64,000 bases of DNA from Stercorarius parasiticus (Eukaryota > Chordata > Aves > Charadriiformes > Stercorariidae): assembly GCA_013396915.1 (NCBI GenBank), contig VWZL01002032.1:636878-700877 (forward strand), written 5' to 3'. Below the pieces are notes generated by a model. It searched no databases and was not told the DNA's origin. It saw only the letters and a program-made list of their open reading frames with translations. Positions 50,052 to 63,459 of this stretch are shown here, piece after piece (within the stretch, counting starts at the first letter, position 1; every line of letters starts with the position of its first letter). Position numbers and translations under genes: made by a program.

Positions 50052-50905
50052 ATAGAATAGACTATTTCAGTTGGAAGGGACCTACAACAATCATCTGGAC
50101 CTACAACAATCATCTAGTCCAACTGCCTGACCAATCCAGGGCTGCCCAAGTTAAAGCATGTTATTAAGGACATTGTCCAAATGCCTGTTAAACACCGACA
50201 GGCTTGGGGCATCGACCACCTCTCTAGGAAGCTTGTTCCAGTGTTTGACCACCCTCTCGGTAAAGAAATGCTTCCTGATGTCCAGTCTAAACCTCCCCTC
50301 GTGCAGCTTTGAACCACTCCCATGCGTCCTGTCACTGGATGCCAGGGAGAAGAGCTCAGCACCTCCCTCTCCACTTCCCCTCCTCAGGAAGCTGCAGAGA
50401 GCGATGAGGTCGCCCCTCAGCCTCCTCTTCTCCAAACTAGACAAGACCAAAGTCCTCATCCACTCCTCATAGGACATTCCTTCCAGCCCTCTCACCAGCT
50501 TTGTTGCTCTCCTCTGGACGCATTCAAGAACTTTCACATCCTTCTTAAACTGTGGGGCCCAGAACTGCACCCAGCACTAGAGATGCTGAATACAGCGGGA
50601 TAATCCCCTCTTTCGTCCGGCTGGTTATGCTGGGTTTGATGCACCCCAGGGTGCGGTTTGCCCTCTTGGCTGCTGGGCACGCTGCTGACTCACGTTGAGC
50701 CTGCTGCCCACCAGCACCCCCAGATCCCTTCCTGCAGGGCCGCTCGCCAGCCGCTCCTCTCCCAATTTATATTCGTGCCTGGCGAATATAGGCCTGGCAT
50801 GGTGCATTGCTAAATTTCATCCCATTTATCTCAGTGCAATGCTCCAATCTGTCTACATCCTGCAAGGCCTCCCGTCCCTCAAGAGAGTCAACAACAGTAT
50901 TTCCA
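50052..50905 (-). mobile_element. CR1 LINE 3' part, longest ORF remnant
   Basis: The minus-strand frame at 50151-50570 gives 139 codons of the CR1 ORF2 C-terminus: '[20 protein letters not shown]', '[17 protein letters not shown]', '[19 protein letters not shown]' and '[19 protein letters not shown]'. Upstream parts (50600-50905) cover the reverse-transcriptase region ending in the 'DLGVLVGSRLNVSQQ' block, now out of frame. Near the 3' end, a 19-bp unit is tandemly duplicated (50078-50115). Confidence 0.95.
50078..50115. repeat. 19-bp tandem duplication inside a CR1 3' end
   Basis: The unit ggacctacaacaatcatct occurs twice back to back (50078-50096 and 50097-50115) with no differences. It arose after insertion of the CR1 or by polymerase slippage, or is an assembly stutter. 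Confidence 0.95.
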
Positions 50906-53900
50906 GCAACATCTTCACCTTCAGAATCATAAGGTAAGGAACCATGTCTGATTTACAGATGAGGTAAGAACTTAAAACTGCCACTTATGCCTTAAATTTA
51001 GAAATGAATATTTGAAGTGCTTTATAAGGCTAGGTTCTGAGAAAAAGAAGGTCTCAAAAGTCTCTAAATTCTACTAATCTAATTTTTATCCCTTCCACAA
51101 TCTCTAAAATGGAAATAATACTGCCCTCTTGGCCTCAGTGATTTTGGAATGATGTCTTCTAGTAAACTTCCAAAAGACTTATAAGGAAAATAATAAACTT
51201 AATATGTCTCCATAATATTTTCATATCAACATTTAAAATAAGGACTTTACCATACGTTACACAATGATGATGAAACATGGAATAGTTGTTCATCAATTAC
51301 GCAACTTTTACTTTGTGGCTGAAGAAGAGATTTTATAAGAAATATCATGCAATCACATAATTACAAGTCTATCATATGTTATGCATACACAATAAAGCTG
51401 AATTAAGAATGAAATTGCCGTTCTTAAAAATTTTTTAATCTTCATATTTTGTCCTTTGATGTTCAGTATTTATCTGACGAACGCATCTCAAAAAAAGTAA
51501 TTAAAAGCATTTTTCTCATTAGGAGTAAGGCATCAGCTATAAGAATCTATGCATACTTTGCTTTTGATTTCCTAAAATACAGTTTCACAGCGGAGGGAAC
51601 ACTTCAGTGTAAATGGAGAAACCACGTTGTTTCCCAGGCAACATGCTGGAACTTGTGCCAACAGACATTGTCTGATAAACTAAGGAGTGTTTTGATATCT
51701 GCCATTAAATATCAAACTGGATGACAAAAAACATCTTTCCTTATTCTCACACAAAACAGCATTCCAAAAATAAATGGAAAGAAGGCGGCAAGCAAGTTTA
51801 TAGAGTAACCAAAACAAGCACACTATTCTTTTTAAAATGTCTTCAAAACCTTCTCTTGACTTGTAGTTGAAAAAAGCTTACAGTCACCAAGAATTTATTT
51901 CAAACTATTTTGTCTATTTCCCCTGTCTTCCTTGGTCAAAAAAGGAGAAAAATAAATGCCTCCAAAACACTAAGATGATGCAGTTCAGTTCTCCCTGAAA
52001 TTACTGCATTTGTATGCACGTTCAGATACATACAGAAAACAGAAAGAGAAGCTTTTAGATAACCCAGTGGTGACTTAAAGTCAACGCTTTGAAGAAAAAT
52101 CATTTTGGGTATATTAAAAATGATATATTTTGTCTACAGAGGATCTTTAAGAAGTAATTTGCACTCAGACCAAAGACAGTTAAGTTGTGGCCCTGAATGT
52201 AGCTAATACAGACTGCCTTCAGGGAAAAAGGACACCCACAATCATCACAAGTCAGAATTGACTTTTCACACTAGAAACCCCTTTTATGCCGTGTGACTAG
52301 CAAAACCAGACACAAATCATTTCTGTACAGATCAACAGAGAAAATTTCCCTGATCTTGGGTTATGGCTTCATGTCAAAATGCTTCCACGACCAGTTGCAC
52401 AGTACATAACCAGATGCAACAGCCTAGGGCTCTACTCATGCAAGGACGGCACCTTTGTTTTCTCTTTGCTAAGGTTAAAAAAGAAACAGGGAGACTAAGG
52501 CAAACCCCTATGTGAAGAAAATACATGTGTTAGAATTACAAATCCAGCACGCAACACTGACTGTGTCTTTCTTGCTGCCTATTTTAAACCCGCAATGCCA
52601 TGGTCAGCACCTTCCAACACACCGAGAGGCCCACTGTCTTCAATGGGACTTTATATTGCCCGTCTGACCCGAAGCACAAGGTGCTATTTAGACAGTATGT
52701 CTCCTTTTCTTAATGCTTATTTTCTGGTTTACAGAATTCTTGACCTTCCATTTTCTGGTAGCTTCTTCCTAAACCTAAGCCACTCCGTCAGCAGGACCAG
52801 AAGAACCATTTGCGAATTGCATGGTTTTCTGATCCAAAATTAAAATGAACACAAACACACGCTTCACACACTTTAACTCGGCTTCTTTAGATCCATTCCC
52901 TAATCTGAATTACAGTACAGTTCAACAGACAGCGGAGCCTGCGCTGCTGGAGGGGTGATAGAGTAACTCTGTGAGAATCACCAGCAGGAGGGCAGGAATA
53001 TCTCAAGTCAGCACTGCTCTCAAACTCTTCATCATGTGAAGCCACTGCCTTACTTATTTTCATGTAATGTCAACATTCATGTACTGTGCCTATAGCCCTT
53101 TTGGTTGAGTACACTCATTTTTAAACCCGTAAATTAATTTTAGTACGTGAAAGGATATTCTTACTAGCAACTAATTTTTAGTATTTTTTAAATATAAAGT
53201 CAACTCCAAACCCCTCCACACCTGAAATGATTTTCAAATGCACATGAAAGACATGGAAGTCTGTCAAGATCCTCTGGAAACAAACCAAAACACTGGAAAA
53301 ACCTCCGTGTAAATACACACATACACACACAAGCATATACAGACAAAAGTAACAAGCATTATTCATGTCTGCAGAACATGTTCATGTGCGACCTTGAAGA
53401 CAGGAATGATATATACATTTAATCCTGCACTGTTGGCAGTGGGAAATAAATAAATTATTGTTTTAATAGCCGCCTTTTCAAATCAGATGTATTGCTTTCC
53501 AATTGTAAGTAACACAATGTAGCGTATTAGAACAGGCAATCAGAAATTATGATAAAAAGGTAATTAAAACCTAGAGTCCAGGATTTTATTTGTGCAGTCT
53601 CAAATAACCACTTCTGGGAAAACACTGTGGTCTTGAAAAAAAATTGGCCTAGGGCTTACTACCCACAAACCATCTGTCTGATCAATTATTAGTTCATCAG
53701 AGACTCTAACACACAAGCAAAACCGGATAGGATGTATGCTCTGTGTGAATTTACTGACGTTTCCTTTGCACTCAGGCTATATGAACATCCATTTATACTA
53801 TATTATCACTTTATGAGAAACTGATTAGACTTGTACACTTCCTTGCTGCTTACACGCGTCTGAATGATTAGAGCAGGAAAAAAGAATAACAGGTATTGGG

Positions 53901-56109
53901 TGAACTAAACCGTTTCTGAGAATACAAAATTAAAATAATTTAGTCTTGCCAAATACTTAAATGTAGTAAAACTTATTTTCAAACAGTAAAGATTTTATTA
54001 AAGAAATTGTTTTTTTCAAAATTTCCCCACCATGAAAACAATGTAAAAGTACACATAAGCATATATATATATATTAAAAAACCCATATTTTTTATATATA
54101 TATATATATAAACAAACCACATATTTATATATGTGGGTTGTATCTGGGAAATAAAATCTTTCTCTCCCATTTCATTCCATGCCACAAGTTCTCTCTTCTT
54201 AACAAAAGAAATCATTTTATCAGTATAAGGGTCATAATTTCCCAGGGCTGAACTCCCAGGCCTGAGTCCCATTTGTCCATTCCCTCCTTCAGATAAAATG
54301 CATATATATACAAATTATAATAGAAAACTGAGAACCTGTCTAAAGCCAAATCAGGACATGCACACATACACATCCCTTCTGCTGTTGAAATCATTTCTTT
54401 AAGAAACAAAATACTCAGAATCCAGAACAGCAAGAAAATAAAATATACAGCAGGTTTCATGATCCCTCTATGTTGACTACTAAAGCTACATAGATTATAA
54501 TGCATATACCTATAGCACCCCCTGGCCTTCAGAATCAAGGGAGTTGATGCAAAAATTGATACTGCAGTTCTTACAGAGAATTCCTCAGGAGTAAAATGAG
54601 AGAACAGTGAATTTTCATTGTGGGACTCTTTTGTCTCTATAGAGGAACTCTGCAAAGTGATTTCTCTGGGGACTGCGATCTATAATATGCAATTGTACAA
54701 AATGTAAGGGGGAAGATTGTCTTCATCCAATCCAGAGGCAGAGATCCTACTATACACAGTTGACTGTTTTTCCACTTCTTAATTCCAGGTAAAACTGCAA
54801 TACCAACTATGAAAAACACTAAGAATCTCTAGATCTCCGTCATACACAATATTAAATGTTCATGGTAATAGAAGGAACGGTGGGACTGAAAACCTAGATG
54901 CTCTGTCAAGTACATTCTGTTTCTGATTCAATCACAGGGAGACTACAGAAAGCATTGCTATTTTTCCATTAGTAAAAGATGTTGCTAAGGGTACTCAGAC
55001 AAGTGAACAGGCAAGAGAAGAGAGGAAGGAAAAAAAAAAAAAAAAAGAAAGCCAGGATGGCTGGAAATGAAAAAATTCACAATGGCTATAGAGAATGCTT
55101 TCATCTGTGGAGGAGTTTGATACAGAAGCCGTTTTCCAAACAACTAGAAATCTTTTAAAAAGTAGACAGCCTTTTAAAGATAAAAATAACCTGAAAACCT
55201 AAGGTTAAAACATTCAAGGATGTGTATGTGACTAGAACAACTGTGGCCAGGAATACTCAGACAGCAAGATTTCACATCACTACAGCACTGCCAGCATGAA
55301 GATTTCAAGAAATCTGGCGATACTCATTAATTAAAGGCATATCACAGCTGTCTAGTGCTACCCCTGCCTAAGTAAGAAATGGCAACAGGGAAGGCTCTCA
55401 GGAGCAGCCAAAATTAGAGTGGGGGGACGATGGGTTAGCAGTAGTAAAGAACAAGACCTAGGCACCACCTCTGCGTGTGAAACGGACTCAGGAAAATTCA
55501 CTTCCGAGCCCTGTACTGCCAGCATCGATCTTCCCGTACACAGCCCATTTTCATAACCTATAACCCAGTACAATGACTTGTGTGTCTGAATGGATTTTCT
55601 GAAAGATAATCCCTGCCTTGAAAATTAATTAGGGAATTGCATCTCTTCCAACGGTTAATTATTCCCTTCTTAAACATTTGCACCTTCTTCCCCAAACTTT
55701 TGACCGTACTATATTTTCACCTTCTATCTCAGGGAAATTTCTATTATGAAAATATTGTTCATATACAGAAATTAATAAACCACCACCATTTATAACAGTG
55801 ATTCCCTTTGGTTGGAACTAAACCAGATGTTCTCCTGGAGGTCTCCTACAAATTAAGGGTGGGGTTAGCCCACCAGACTACGGCTTTTCCAAAGCAAAAT
55901 CCCCTGGACCACAGCCAGCGTGGAGGTGAGGGTCCTCAGCACCAGCGGTCTTGCTTTCTAGGCCTCTTTCTATTCTGCTCCACTACTTGCTAATGTGGGC
56001 ACATCCATAATATGTCAGGACGAGTGCAGCGTGCAGTCTTTATTTCCAGACCAATCACCCTGTATGTGGCCCAAATAAAACATGAATTGTTTGTTTCAAC
56101 TAAACTAAC
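50906..56109. other. No recognised gene; AT dinucleotide tracts
   Basis: The main landmarks are a pair of TA arrays at 54061-54112, an A-run at 55029-55046 and a short CA-rich tract at 53310-53334. Open frames (54212-54655 on minus is the longest, 147 codons) lack recognisable features and partly read through simple sequence. Confidence 0.5.
54061..54112. repeat. Paired TA arrays forming an inverted repeat
   Basis: A TA array followed by TTAAAAAA, a CCCA spacer, TTTTTTA and a second TA array; the two sides are reverse complements, so the stretch can fold back on itself. Confidence 0.9.
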
Positions 56110-56185
56110 CAAACTGTCCAGATCATCCTAAACCAAGGTCCTCTTTTTTTACCCGTATTTTGTCCTCTGCAAACTTTGAGCAATG
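56110..56185 (-). mobile_element. Possible ancient LINE fragment
   Basis: The plus-strand blocks 'aactgtccagatcatcctaa' and 'tttgtcctctgcaaactttg' resemble, in order, the reverse complement of the CR1/L3 region that encodes 'D-x-K-F-A-D-D'-adjacent sequence and the upstream 'L-D-S' block. The match is short and the call tentative. Confidence 0.45.
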
Positions 56186-58414
56186 CTTCGGCACTCCTTC
56201 CCGAACACAACGACTTTTCTTTTGGTCCCTTGTTGAAATACTTCCTCTGCTCTCCATAGTGAAGAGGAGGTTCTTCCGTTTATCTACTTTTGCATTCTCA
56301 TTATTTCCAATTTTTCAGCTGTTGTGTAGCAGGCTCACTTCCAAGTAAGAAATATATAAAGACAGCACGTGTCTCTTTTACTGATGTTATAAATACTTTG
56401 GCTCTTTATACCCAACAACGTTGAGCCTTCAATCACCTTTACAAGAAACAAGTTGTTATGGAATGAAAAAAGTAATTCAGGTAAAATATGAAACCCTCTT
56501 CTCTGCCCATACAAAAGAATAATCTGAAAAAACTCACATGTTCATGAATCCAACTACTGTTTGCCTAACTCGTACGGCTTTGCAGGACAAGACATATTGA
56601 AAGCCATATTGAACCTAAGTAAAACACACCGAAATCTGCACTGAATGCATATTTGAGAAACATGATAATTTGAGTATAGCAATACTTTTCAGAGCAAAAG
56701 CAAAATATACTTTCAGACCTGAAAGGAAAGATGTTGGGGGGATGGTAGAAGAGGCAGAGCGAAGCAGCCCCTCTCCAAAATTAACTTCTTGATATATGAT
56801 ATTATCTTGGTGCTAATGGCATATTAATTATAGAGATTAATATTTAAATATGTATGTGCGTACAGACACACACATATATATGAATATATACATTATAGAA
56901 TGAAGCTTAAATCTTTCACAATACTTGTTGACACTCAAAGAGGGAAGTAGATATCCTCCAAAAGGAAAAAAAAATTTGCTTCAAAGGCAATTACAAAAAT
57001 TGCAGCTTTGTGCTTCACTTCTTTCACGTAGATTTTGTGGCGGTTTGTCTGACTTTGAAGTGAGAATAAGCTGTGGAAATTGACGGCCTTCCCTTCAGTT
57101 TCCCTTTTGACTTCTTTGTACTATCTGAAAACACTTTTGCAAACAAACCCAACTTTGAACGATAAAATTAATCAAAGTTTCCCAATTCATTCTAGACTGA
57201 GAAAAAAAAGTCAGATGCTTCTTCAACACCTGAGCCATTTGAACATTTCACTGTTCTGGCGATGCTTCTCCTCCCTGCTCAAGACAACATGTGCAAACCT
57301 TCCTGCCACTCACATCAGCTGCAGAGTGATGGAGCTGGTAGCTGCAGGCTCTAGGGAGAGCTCCATACGGTCTCTGCCTTCAGCAGGCCCTGTCGTCGGG
57401 AGGAGCAAGGGCCATCCATGAAGGAATCGCGGAGCAGCAGGCGCACCAGGAGCTACCACGCAGGGCAGAGCAGACAGTGAAGTCTTGGTCAGCAGCGTCA
57501 CCAGCTGAGAAGGTGCAGAGAGAATGGAGGGACAGTGCAAAGGCTAAAGCCTAGAGGAAAGGAGAAAGGGAGGAAAAAAAAAACAAACCAGACCGTGACA
57601 ATGAAGAGGAGATGAGCAAGAGGAAAAAAGTGGTGACTGTCAGGCAGTAGAAAGTTCATCAAAGGGACTATAGAGTTTCCTCCTGAACCAGGCATCGACT
57701 GGTAACTAAAACCTTATGTTGAAGAGAAATAGTACGGAAACTAACAATACTTCAGCCAGTGCATTACAACTTGCAACAGCAAAGCTGGATACACCCTCCA
57801 GCCTGAGCCCAGCCAGAGTGCCTAACACCAGGGGACCTTGACAGCAGCATTAGGAGCAGTTCAGCCGGATCGGTGGTGAATTCTTCCTTCATTGTTCCCT
57901 GCTTCCAGGACAAAGAAAGCTACAAAGACAAAGGCAGTATTACTTCAACTTTTCTTTACAAGAATTTGCTATGTTACATTCTGCAGAAAGGGTGGTCTTG
58001 CCATCAGACTGCAAGAAATCCTCCACCGGGATGGAGAAGGCCCATGTGTCTTGTTTGGGCTGTGCATCACATATTACCTTATAAACTGACCCACAGGTCA
58101 AAACCAAAACAAAAGATAACACAGACAGGGGAGATTTCTTTACCTCACAGGCTGAAACATCTGGATCAACTAAGACAACCAAGTTGTTGGTTCAAATACA
58201 CGCCATCATCAGAACAGAAAATCAACATTCCTGTTCTGGTTGCCAAGAAACAGCGAAGAAAATTGCTGAAATCAAACCCCCATGTTCTTTTGCAACTATT
58301 TTATTTTAATTAGCGACTCCCAGAACAGGCTAACATCCTCTGAAGTTAGCAGGCAACTTATTTTGCTATTTAAATTTAACAGCCATTCTAGTACCAACAG
58401 AACAACTCTGTTAC

Positions 58415-58494
58415 AAGGAAGAGAGGGAAGAAGAAGGGATGGGGGAGTAAAAGGGAAGGGAGGAAGAAAAGAAGGAGAAATAGAAGGAAAAAAG
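58415..58494. repeat. Polypurine (GA-rich) tract
   Basis: About 80 bp are nearly all A and G on plus, with only a few T interruptions. This can form triplex DNA and generates Lys/Glu/Gly/Arg-rich spurious reading frames. Confidence 0.9.
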
Positions 58495-60875
58495 CTGTCC
58501 TCAAGTAGGAAATAATGTCAATGTTCTCATTTACCAAACGGGGGTAAGGTTCATGGCTTAAAGTTCAAGTCTCAATGATTTTGCAAGAACCTATGAACTC
58601 TGACAACGCAGAACAGTGATTCCATTTCGTATTAGCTCTTCATTTCACCCATAGTATATGTTCATGTCCCCACTGACTGCTTTTTTAGGATAGCAGCATC
58701 AACAGTTCCATGAAGGGAAAGGGAACAGGCCATGAAAACATTAGCAATCGCTGTATCCACCGTACAGTTAATTGCTATATTTAGTATAGTTAATTCCAAT
58801 ATGATAATCCCAAAGTTATACTAGAAATAAGAAGAAAGAAAGTTGGATGTTAAAAACTACATCCCTAATATTTCTAGACATACATATCACTTCAAAAGTA
58901 CAGATATTTTCTCAAGGTAGACTGTTTTAATACCAATATGACACTGGAAATGCATACAGTGCCAAGAGTAGTAACTTTGATAATGTAAATCATTCTTTGG
59001 AGCCATAAACTGTGTGGAGAGATGGAAAAGACTGAAAAAGGAGGGCTGGGGAGCAGAGAAGCCAAGAAAGGAAATTGCATGAGAGATGTGGGATGTGTAG
59101 ACAAGGTAAGGCAATAATATAAAAAGAAGAATGGCTGATAAGAAAGTGAAAAACAAGATTAAAGTGGTCATAAAAATGAAAGCAGAGACTAGGGCCTAGA
59201 TCCAGAAAAGCTCTTATGTTCTTAACTTCCAGCATGTTATTAAATATAAGAAGCACAGTACAAATAAAGTTAATGACATATTTTGCAAGACAGAGGAATT
59301 AACAATCAAGGAAAGAAAAGTCACAAATCAAAGAGCAATGATATCTAAAGAAAGAAGTAAAAGGCTCAGCAGAAGACCAGAATGAGACTAAACACAGAAT
59401 GTGAGCCACCCTTGTCGCAGGGGGCTTTCTTACGAGTTCTCAATATTACAGCATCTTTGGATAGCCTAAAAATCTAAAATATTTAGGGAATAAAAAGGAA
59501 TCTTAATATTGGCATCAGACAATTCTTAGAACAAAACACTGGTATTCTCAGTAACAGCAATGCAGAAAAACCACAGCAGCGTTCAGCAAATGTGTTCTGA
59601 TGTGGGGGGGGAGAAGCCAGATGATGCTGTACCACTTTCCATCCTTGTAACAATTCACAAGAATGTTAGGCTGCAGTTACTGACATCACATTTTTTCAGC
59701 TAGTAAATCTTACAAAATTGCTAGAAGACTTACAAGAGCTGGCCAATGACTTCTCTGCACTTGAACTATAATATTCAATAAATCCTGAAACACTGAAAAC
59801 TTGTAAGACTCGGGGGAAAAAAAGCCAGTATTATACTAGAATTTTGAGGAGATGAACAGGATGAACCAATTAAGTTGGGCCCAATATCTGATTTTACTCT
59901 CAAGGGAAATCAGGGTTTTAATTAAGAATTAGAGACTAATACAATAATATCAACCAATAAGGTTAAATAAGCGTGCAGTGATTTATCTCAAACTGAACAA
60001 CTATTAATTCAAGATATTTGGCCAACGAAAGCAATAGCATTGTGAAATATAAGCATTTGATACAGACATCTGACAATTTGATTAAGGTAAAAGTTAGAAA
60101 CAAAAACAATTTGTCATATGTTAAAATGAAAGAAAACTGTTTATTAGACTTTAAAAAAAGGCAACTGTGAATGGAGGAACATCACAGGGATGGAGGAACC
60201 AACTGCAATTCACAGGCTTGGTATGGCAGCTATTGTGTATTTTCCTCAGTGTCACGTATGCAAGAATAATAGTGTTACTAACCAGACGTACAGAAAAATA
60301 CAATATTTGGAAGAATAATAAATAAATAAATACTTTTAACAATGGAAACCAACATGGATTGTTTTATAACCTTCTTTCAGGGAAACAATATAATTTCCAT
60401 AGTAGTTAAATATAAAAGCATATATCTAAGGCGGGGGGGGAATGTAAGCCATTTGCTAGACCCAGTGCTCTGTCCTAAGGAGAAGTGACTGACAGAAATT
60501 TGGAGTACTAGCAGGCAGCTGAACAGGAGCTGCCAATATCGTCCTGTGCCCATAGGGTTAGCATAATCCTCATGTATGGAAAGACAGAATAGCAATAAGA
60601 GTCACATTTGACTATTTGCCACAGACAAATCTACTGGGATAACACATACGAAGGCCAGAAATAAACAGCACTTTTTAACAGTACACATAATTATCCATTG
60701 GAAAAGTACTCTGTGCCTGTCCAGACTGATTTAAAGTAGTCTTACAATGAAGCAAAGAGTTTTCTTTCCTACTATCTATCATTTCAAAAAGAAAATAATT
60801 CAGAGAGCTCCTACAGGTTATGCTACCCAGCAAGTCAGCCAGGATGGTCAGAGCAGATTTCTTCAGCCATGCAAG

Positions 60876-60920
60876 CTGAAAACAGGACTGTAAAAATCCT
60901 GAAAACAGGACTGTAAAAGC
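60876..60920. repeat. 23-bp tandem duplication
   Basis: The unit beginning ctgaaaacaggactgtaaaa occurs at 60876 and again at 60899, separated by a few differing bases. Confidence 0.9.
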
Positions 60921-61049
60921 CCAGTGTTCATACTACGGGAATTATCCGTAAGGCAAACTCTACAGCAAAGAGGTGTTTTCCCCAAGGACCAAGGCCTTGC
61001 AAATCCTCACAGCATCCAGATGCCAAGAGCAGAGCCAAGAGAAGAACAA

Positions 61050-61310
61050 CATTTGGGATGGACTGAACAAACTTGAACATAGGAAGTTCCACCTAAACAT
61101 GAGGAGGAACTTCTTTACTTCGAGGGTGGCAGAGCACTGGCACAGGCTGCCCAGAGAGGTGGTGGAGTCTCTGTCTCTGGAGACATTCAAAACCCACCTG
61201 GACACATTCCTGTGCGACCTGCTCTGGGTGACCCTGCTGTGGCAGGGGGGTTGGACTAGATGATCTCCAGAGGTCCCTTCCAACCCCCACCATTCTGTGA
61301 TTTTGTGTGA
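61050..61310 (+). mobile_element. CR1 LINE 3' end, short
   Basis: The frame 60973-61263 contains, in its second half, the CR1 ORF2 tail: '[18 protein letters not shown]', '[20 protein letters not shown]' and '[19 protein letters not shown]'. The 3' UTR 'ggactagatgatctccagag' follows (61253-61272), then 'ttccaacccccaccattctg' and a degraded terminal repeat. The protein differs from the 31849 copy (FLCDLL ending), indicating a different CR1 subfamily. Confidence 0.95.
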
Positions 61311-62129
61311 CTGCAGCAGTCAATGATGTGAAAAACCCAAGCAGCGCTGGCGCTCAGGCTTGCCTACCTCTGCTGGGGCTTCTCCAGCTCCTTTAGGTGG
61401 CTGCGAGCGCACAAGGAAGAAGGTGGCTTCTTTTTATTTTGACTACACGATCTTCAAGCATGCAGAATCCCCATCCCAGCATATCAAATTCAGTAAGTTG
61501 GTCATCACATGAATCAGAAAGGTATTGTCAGATTGGTGGGTTTTCAGAAAAGAAAAACATCTAAGTTAATAACCTATCAGTTTATAAAGTCACTAGGGCA
61601 CACTCACCTGGCACATTTTAGAACATAATATATTAAGAATAAGATAGTACAGGGGACACATGATACATCACAACTTATGAAGACACTTTCAGAATGAATA
61701 GCAAGAAACAAGACGTAGCTGTCAGAAGACATCCTTAGTAGAGGAAGATACTCAGCTGCATGACACTATTGGGGGGGCAGGAGGGAGGGAAAACTCACTG
61801 ATGGTATTTTTACAAAGCTAGAAAATTAAAACAAACCTGCACTGAGAGGAACATGAGAGGGAACACCCAGTATGCTTTTACTATACCTGATTTTTCCAAC
61901 TACACCATAGCTGATGACTGGCTACATATTCTAAAAACTTCAGAGACTAGACAAACTGTGCTGGTAGACAGAAAATTCTCCTATACAATCAAATAAATAT
62001 CAAGTTTGTGCATGACTGCAAATCAAAACCTTTAGACACTATTAATGAACGCCTCAGGGAGCAGCTAAACACATAACCCACATGATAAGCAAATATTAAT
62101 TTGAAAAGGCCCAGTATACAGGAATCTTG
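61311..62129. other. No recognised gene or repeat
   Basis: About 0.8 kb between two LINE fragments. A G-run (61771-61777) is the only landmark. Confidence 0.5.
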
Positions 62130-63450
62130 CCATCAAAGAGTCAGTTTGTAATAGCAGTCATAAAGCTCTTAAATTAAGTATCTATGTAGGAGCAAGCCAA
62201 GAAATCCCCTAAAATACTGCTTGATTGGAAAAACAGGAATTGCACAGCTATAAAGGAACTAACAAGTGAACAAATAGAAGAGCAAAATGTTTTTAGGTAG
62301 AACACAGAACACTGAGGGACGCAAACATATAGAAAACCAACACAGCTAACTACCAATTTATGAGGTTATTTGAAGCAGCTCTTCAAAAAACTGAAGTTGG
62401 TGTCTTAACAATAAAAGAGAAGATAAAACTCTGCAGACTAAATGTAAAAATGCAATGAGACAAGCCAAAAAGGTTTGAGAAATAGCTTGCAAGGGTTTTG
62501 AGGGGGTTTTTTTGTGTAAAAGGAGCACCAAGAGAAATAAGTCTATAGCATAAAAGCTAAATGAAGTTTTTGCATCCATGCTCATAGCAAGGACCTTAAG
62601 GGAAATTCAAATAACAGAACCTTTCCTAAGAAGGCTGGGTCATTGAAGGATCTGTCTGAAAGGTAAAGTCTCAGTAAAAAAGGCTACAGAAAAATCCATA
62701 AAGAGAACAATAAGAAGTCACCAGGACCAGCTGGTGAGTTTTAATGCAATTCAAGGGTGAAATTCTCAGTATTAGAGGACAGGGAAAAAGACAAAATGAG
62801 ATGTCAATTCTTAAAAGAATTTGGGAAAGGAGGAAGACAGACGTAAACCTAAGGTAGCTGAGAACAGGTGGCCAGACATCTCTGCTGGGTAAATTAACAA
62901 AAAAGGCTACAAAGACCACAAGTGGAGTATCCAAAAAAACAGTATCTGGAGAAATGTCGTCATGGGAGCCTCTCTAAAAGGATTTTTGTTTTGGAGTCAA
63001 TACAAATGTAAAAAGAAATTAAATTAATTGGATTTCTATAAGTAAATTCACCAAGCTCTGTCTCCAAGAGCTCTCAGAGAAATGGAGATGCCGCAGACAG
63101 ACCCCATGGGGCTAAATAATTGCCTAAAAGGTGGGACACAAATAAAAATACTAATGTTTAGGCTTTTTTCAATAGAGAGAGGTCACAAGGGAAGTCTTCC
63201 TATTAGTGTCTCCATTATTTAATATTTTAATAAGAGACCTGGAAAAGAGGTCTCTTTGCTGATGATACTATATTAGGGTAGTAAGGGTGAGAGCCAACAG
63301 CAATGAGTTGGAAAAGGATTTCACAACATAAAGTGATGAAATGGCAGCTGGAATTCAATAAAGATCTGATGGTCTAAGAGTATATTAAACAAATGATGGC
63401 TAAAAATTTGGCTTATTTAGACTAAAAACCAAAACCAAACAAAAAAAAAA
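62130..63450 (+). mobile_element. Decayed L3/CR1-like LINE with reverse-transcriptase motif
   Basis: This appears to be the same old family as the copy at 45370. It has an endonuclease-end block near 62140-62170, a linker 'aatgagacaagccaaaaagg' (62453-62472) that parallels 'aataagacaggccaaaaaag' in the other copy, and reverse-transcriptase sequence. Near 63213-63270 the translation approximates FNILIRDLEKR, then a one-base slip, then LFADDTIL, the catalytic F-A-D-D box; the WQLEFN block follows at 63343-63360. Many stops and frameshifts. The 3' end is indistinct. Confidence 0.75.
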
Positions 63451-63459
63451 AAAAAAAAG
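63437..63459. repeat. A-rich run
   Basis: A run of 18 or more A close to the apparent end of the decayed LINE; it may be an A-rich remnant or an independent expansion. Confidence 0.85.

Larger units (their letters stand above)
56186..61049. other. No recognised gene; purine tract and GC-richer patch
   Basis: The stretch holds a GC-richer patch at about 57290-57540, a purine tract at 58415-58494, a G-run at 60433-60440, an AAAT repeat (60316-60332) and a 23-bp tandem duplication (60876-60920). Open frames, including 57873-58313 (146 codons), have no recognisable domain. Confidence 0.5.

Noticed and set aside
54212..54655. 147-codon minus-strand open frame
   Set aside because: It reads partly through simple TA sequence, and its translation shows no family features.
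57873..58313. 146-codon plus-strand open frame
   Set aside because: No domain, no biased codon use that I could discern, and overlapping frames on both strands; treated as chance.
63213..63270. FADDT box as evidence of an endogenous retrovirus
   Set aside because: The surrounding order (FNILIRDLEK before, WQLEFN after) and lack of LTRs fit a non-LTR LINE, not a retrovirus.
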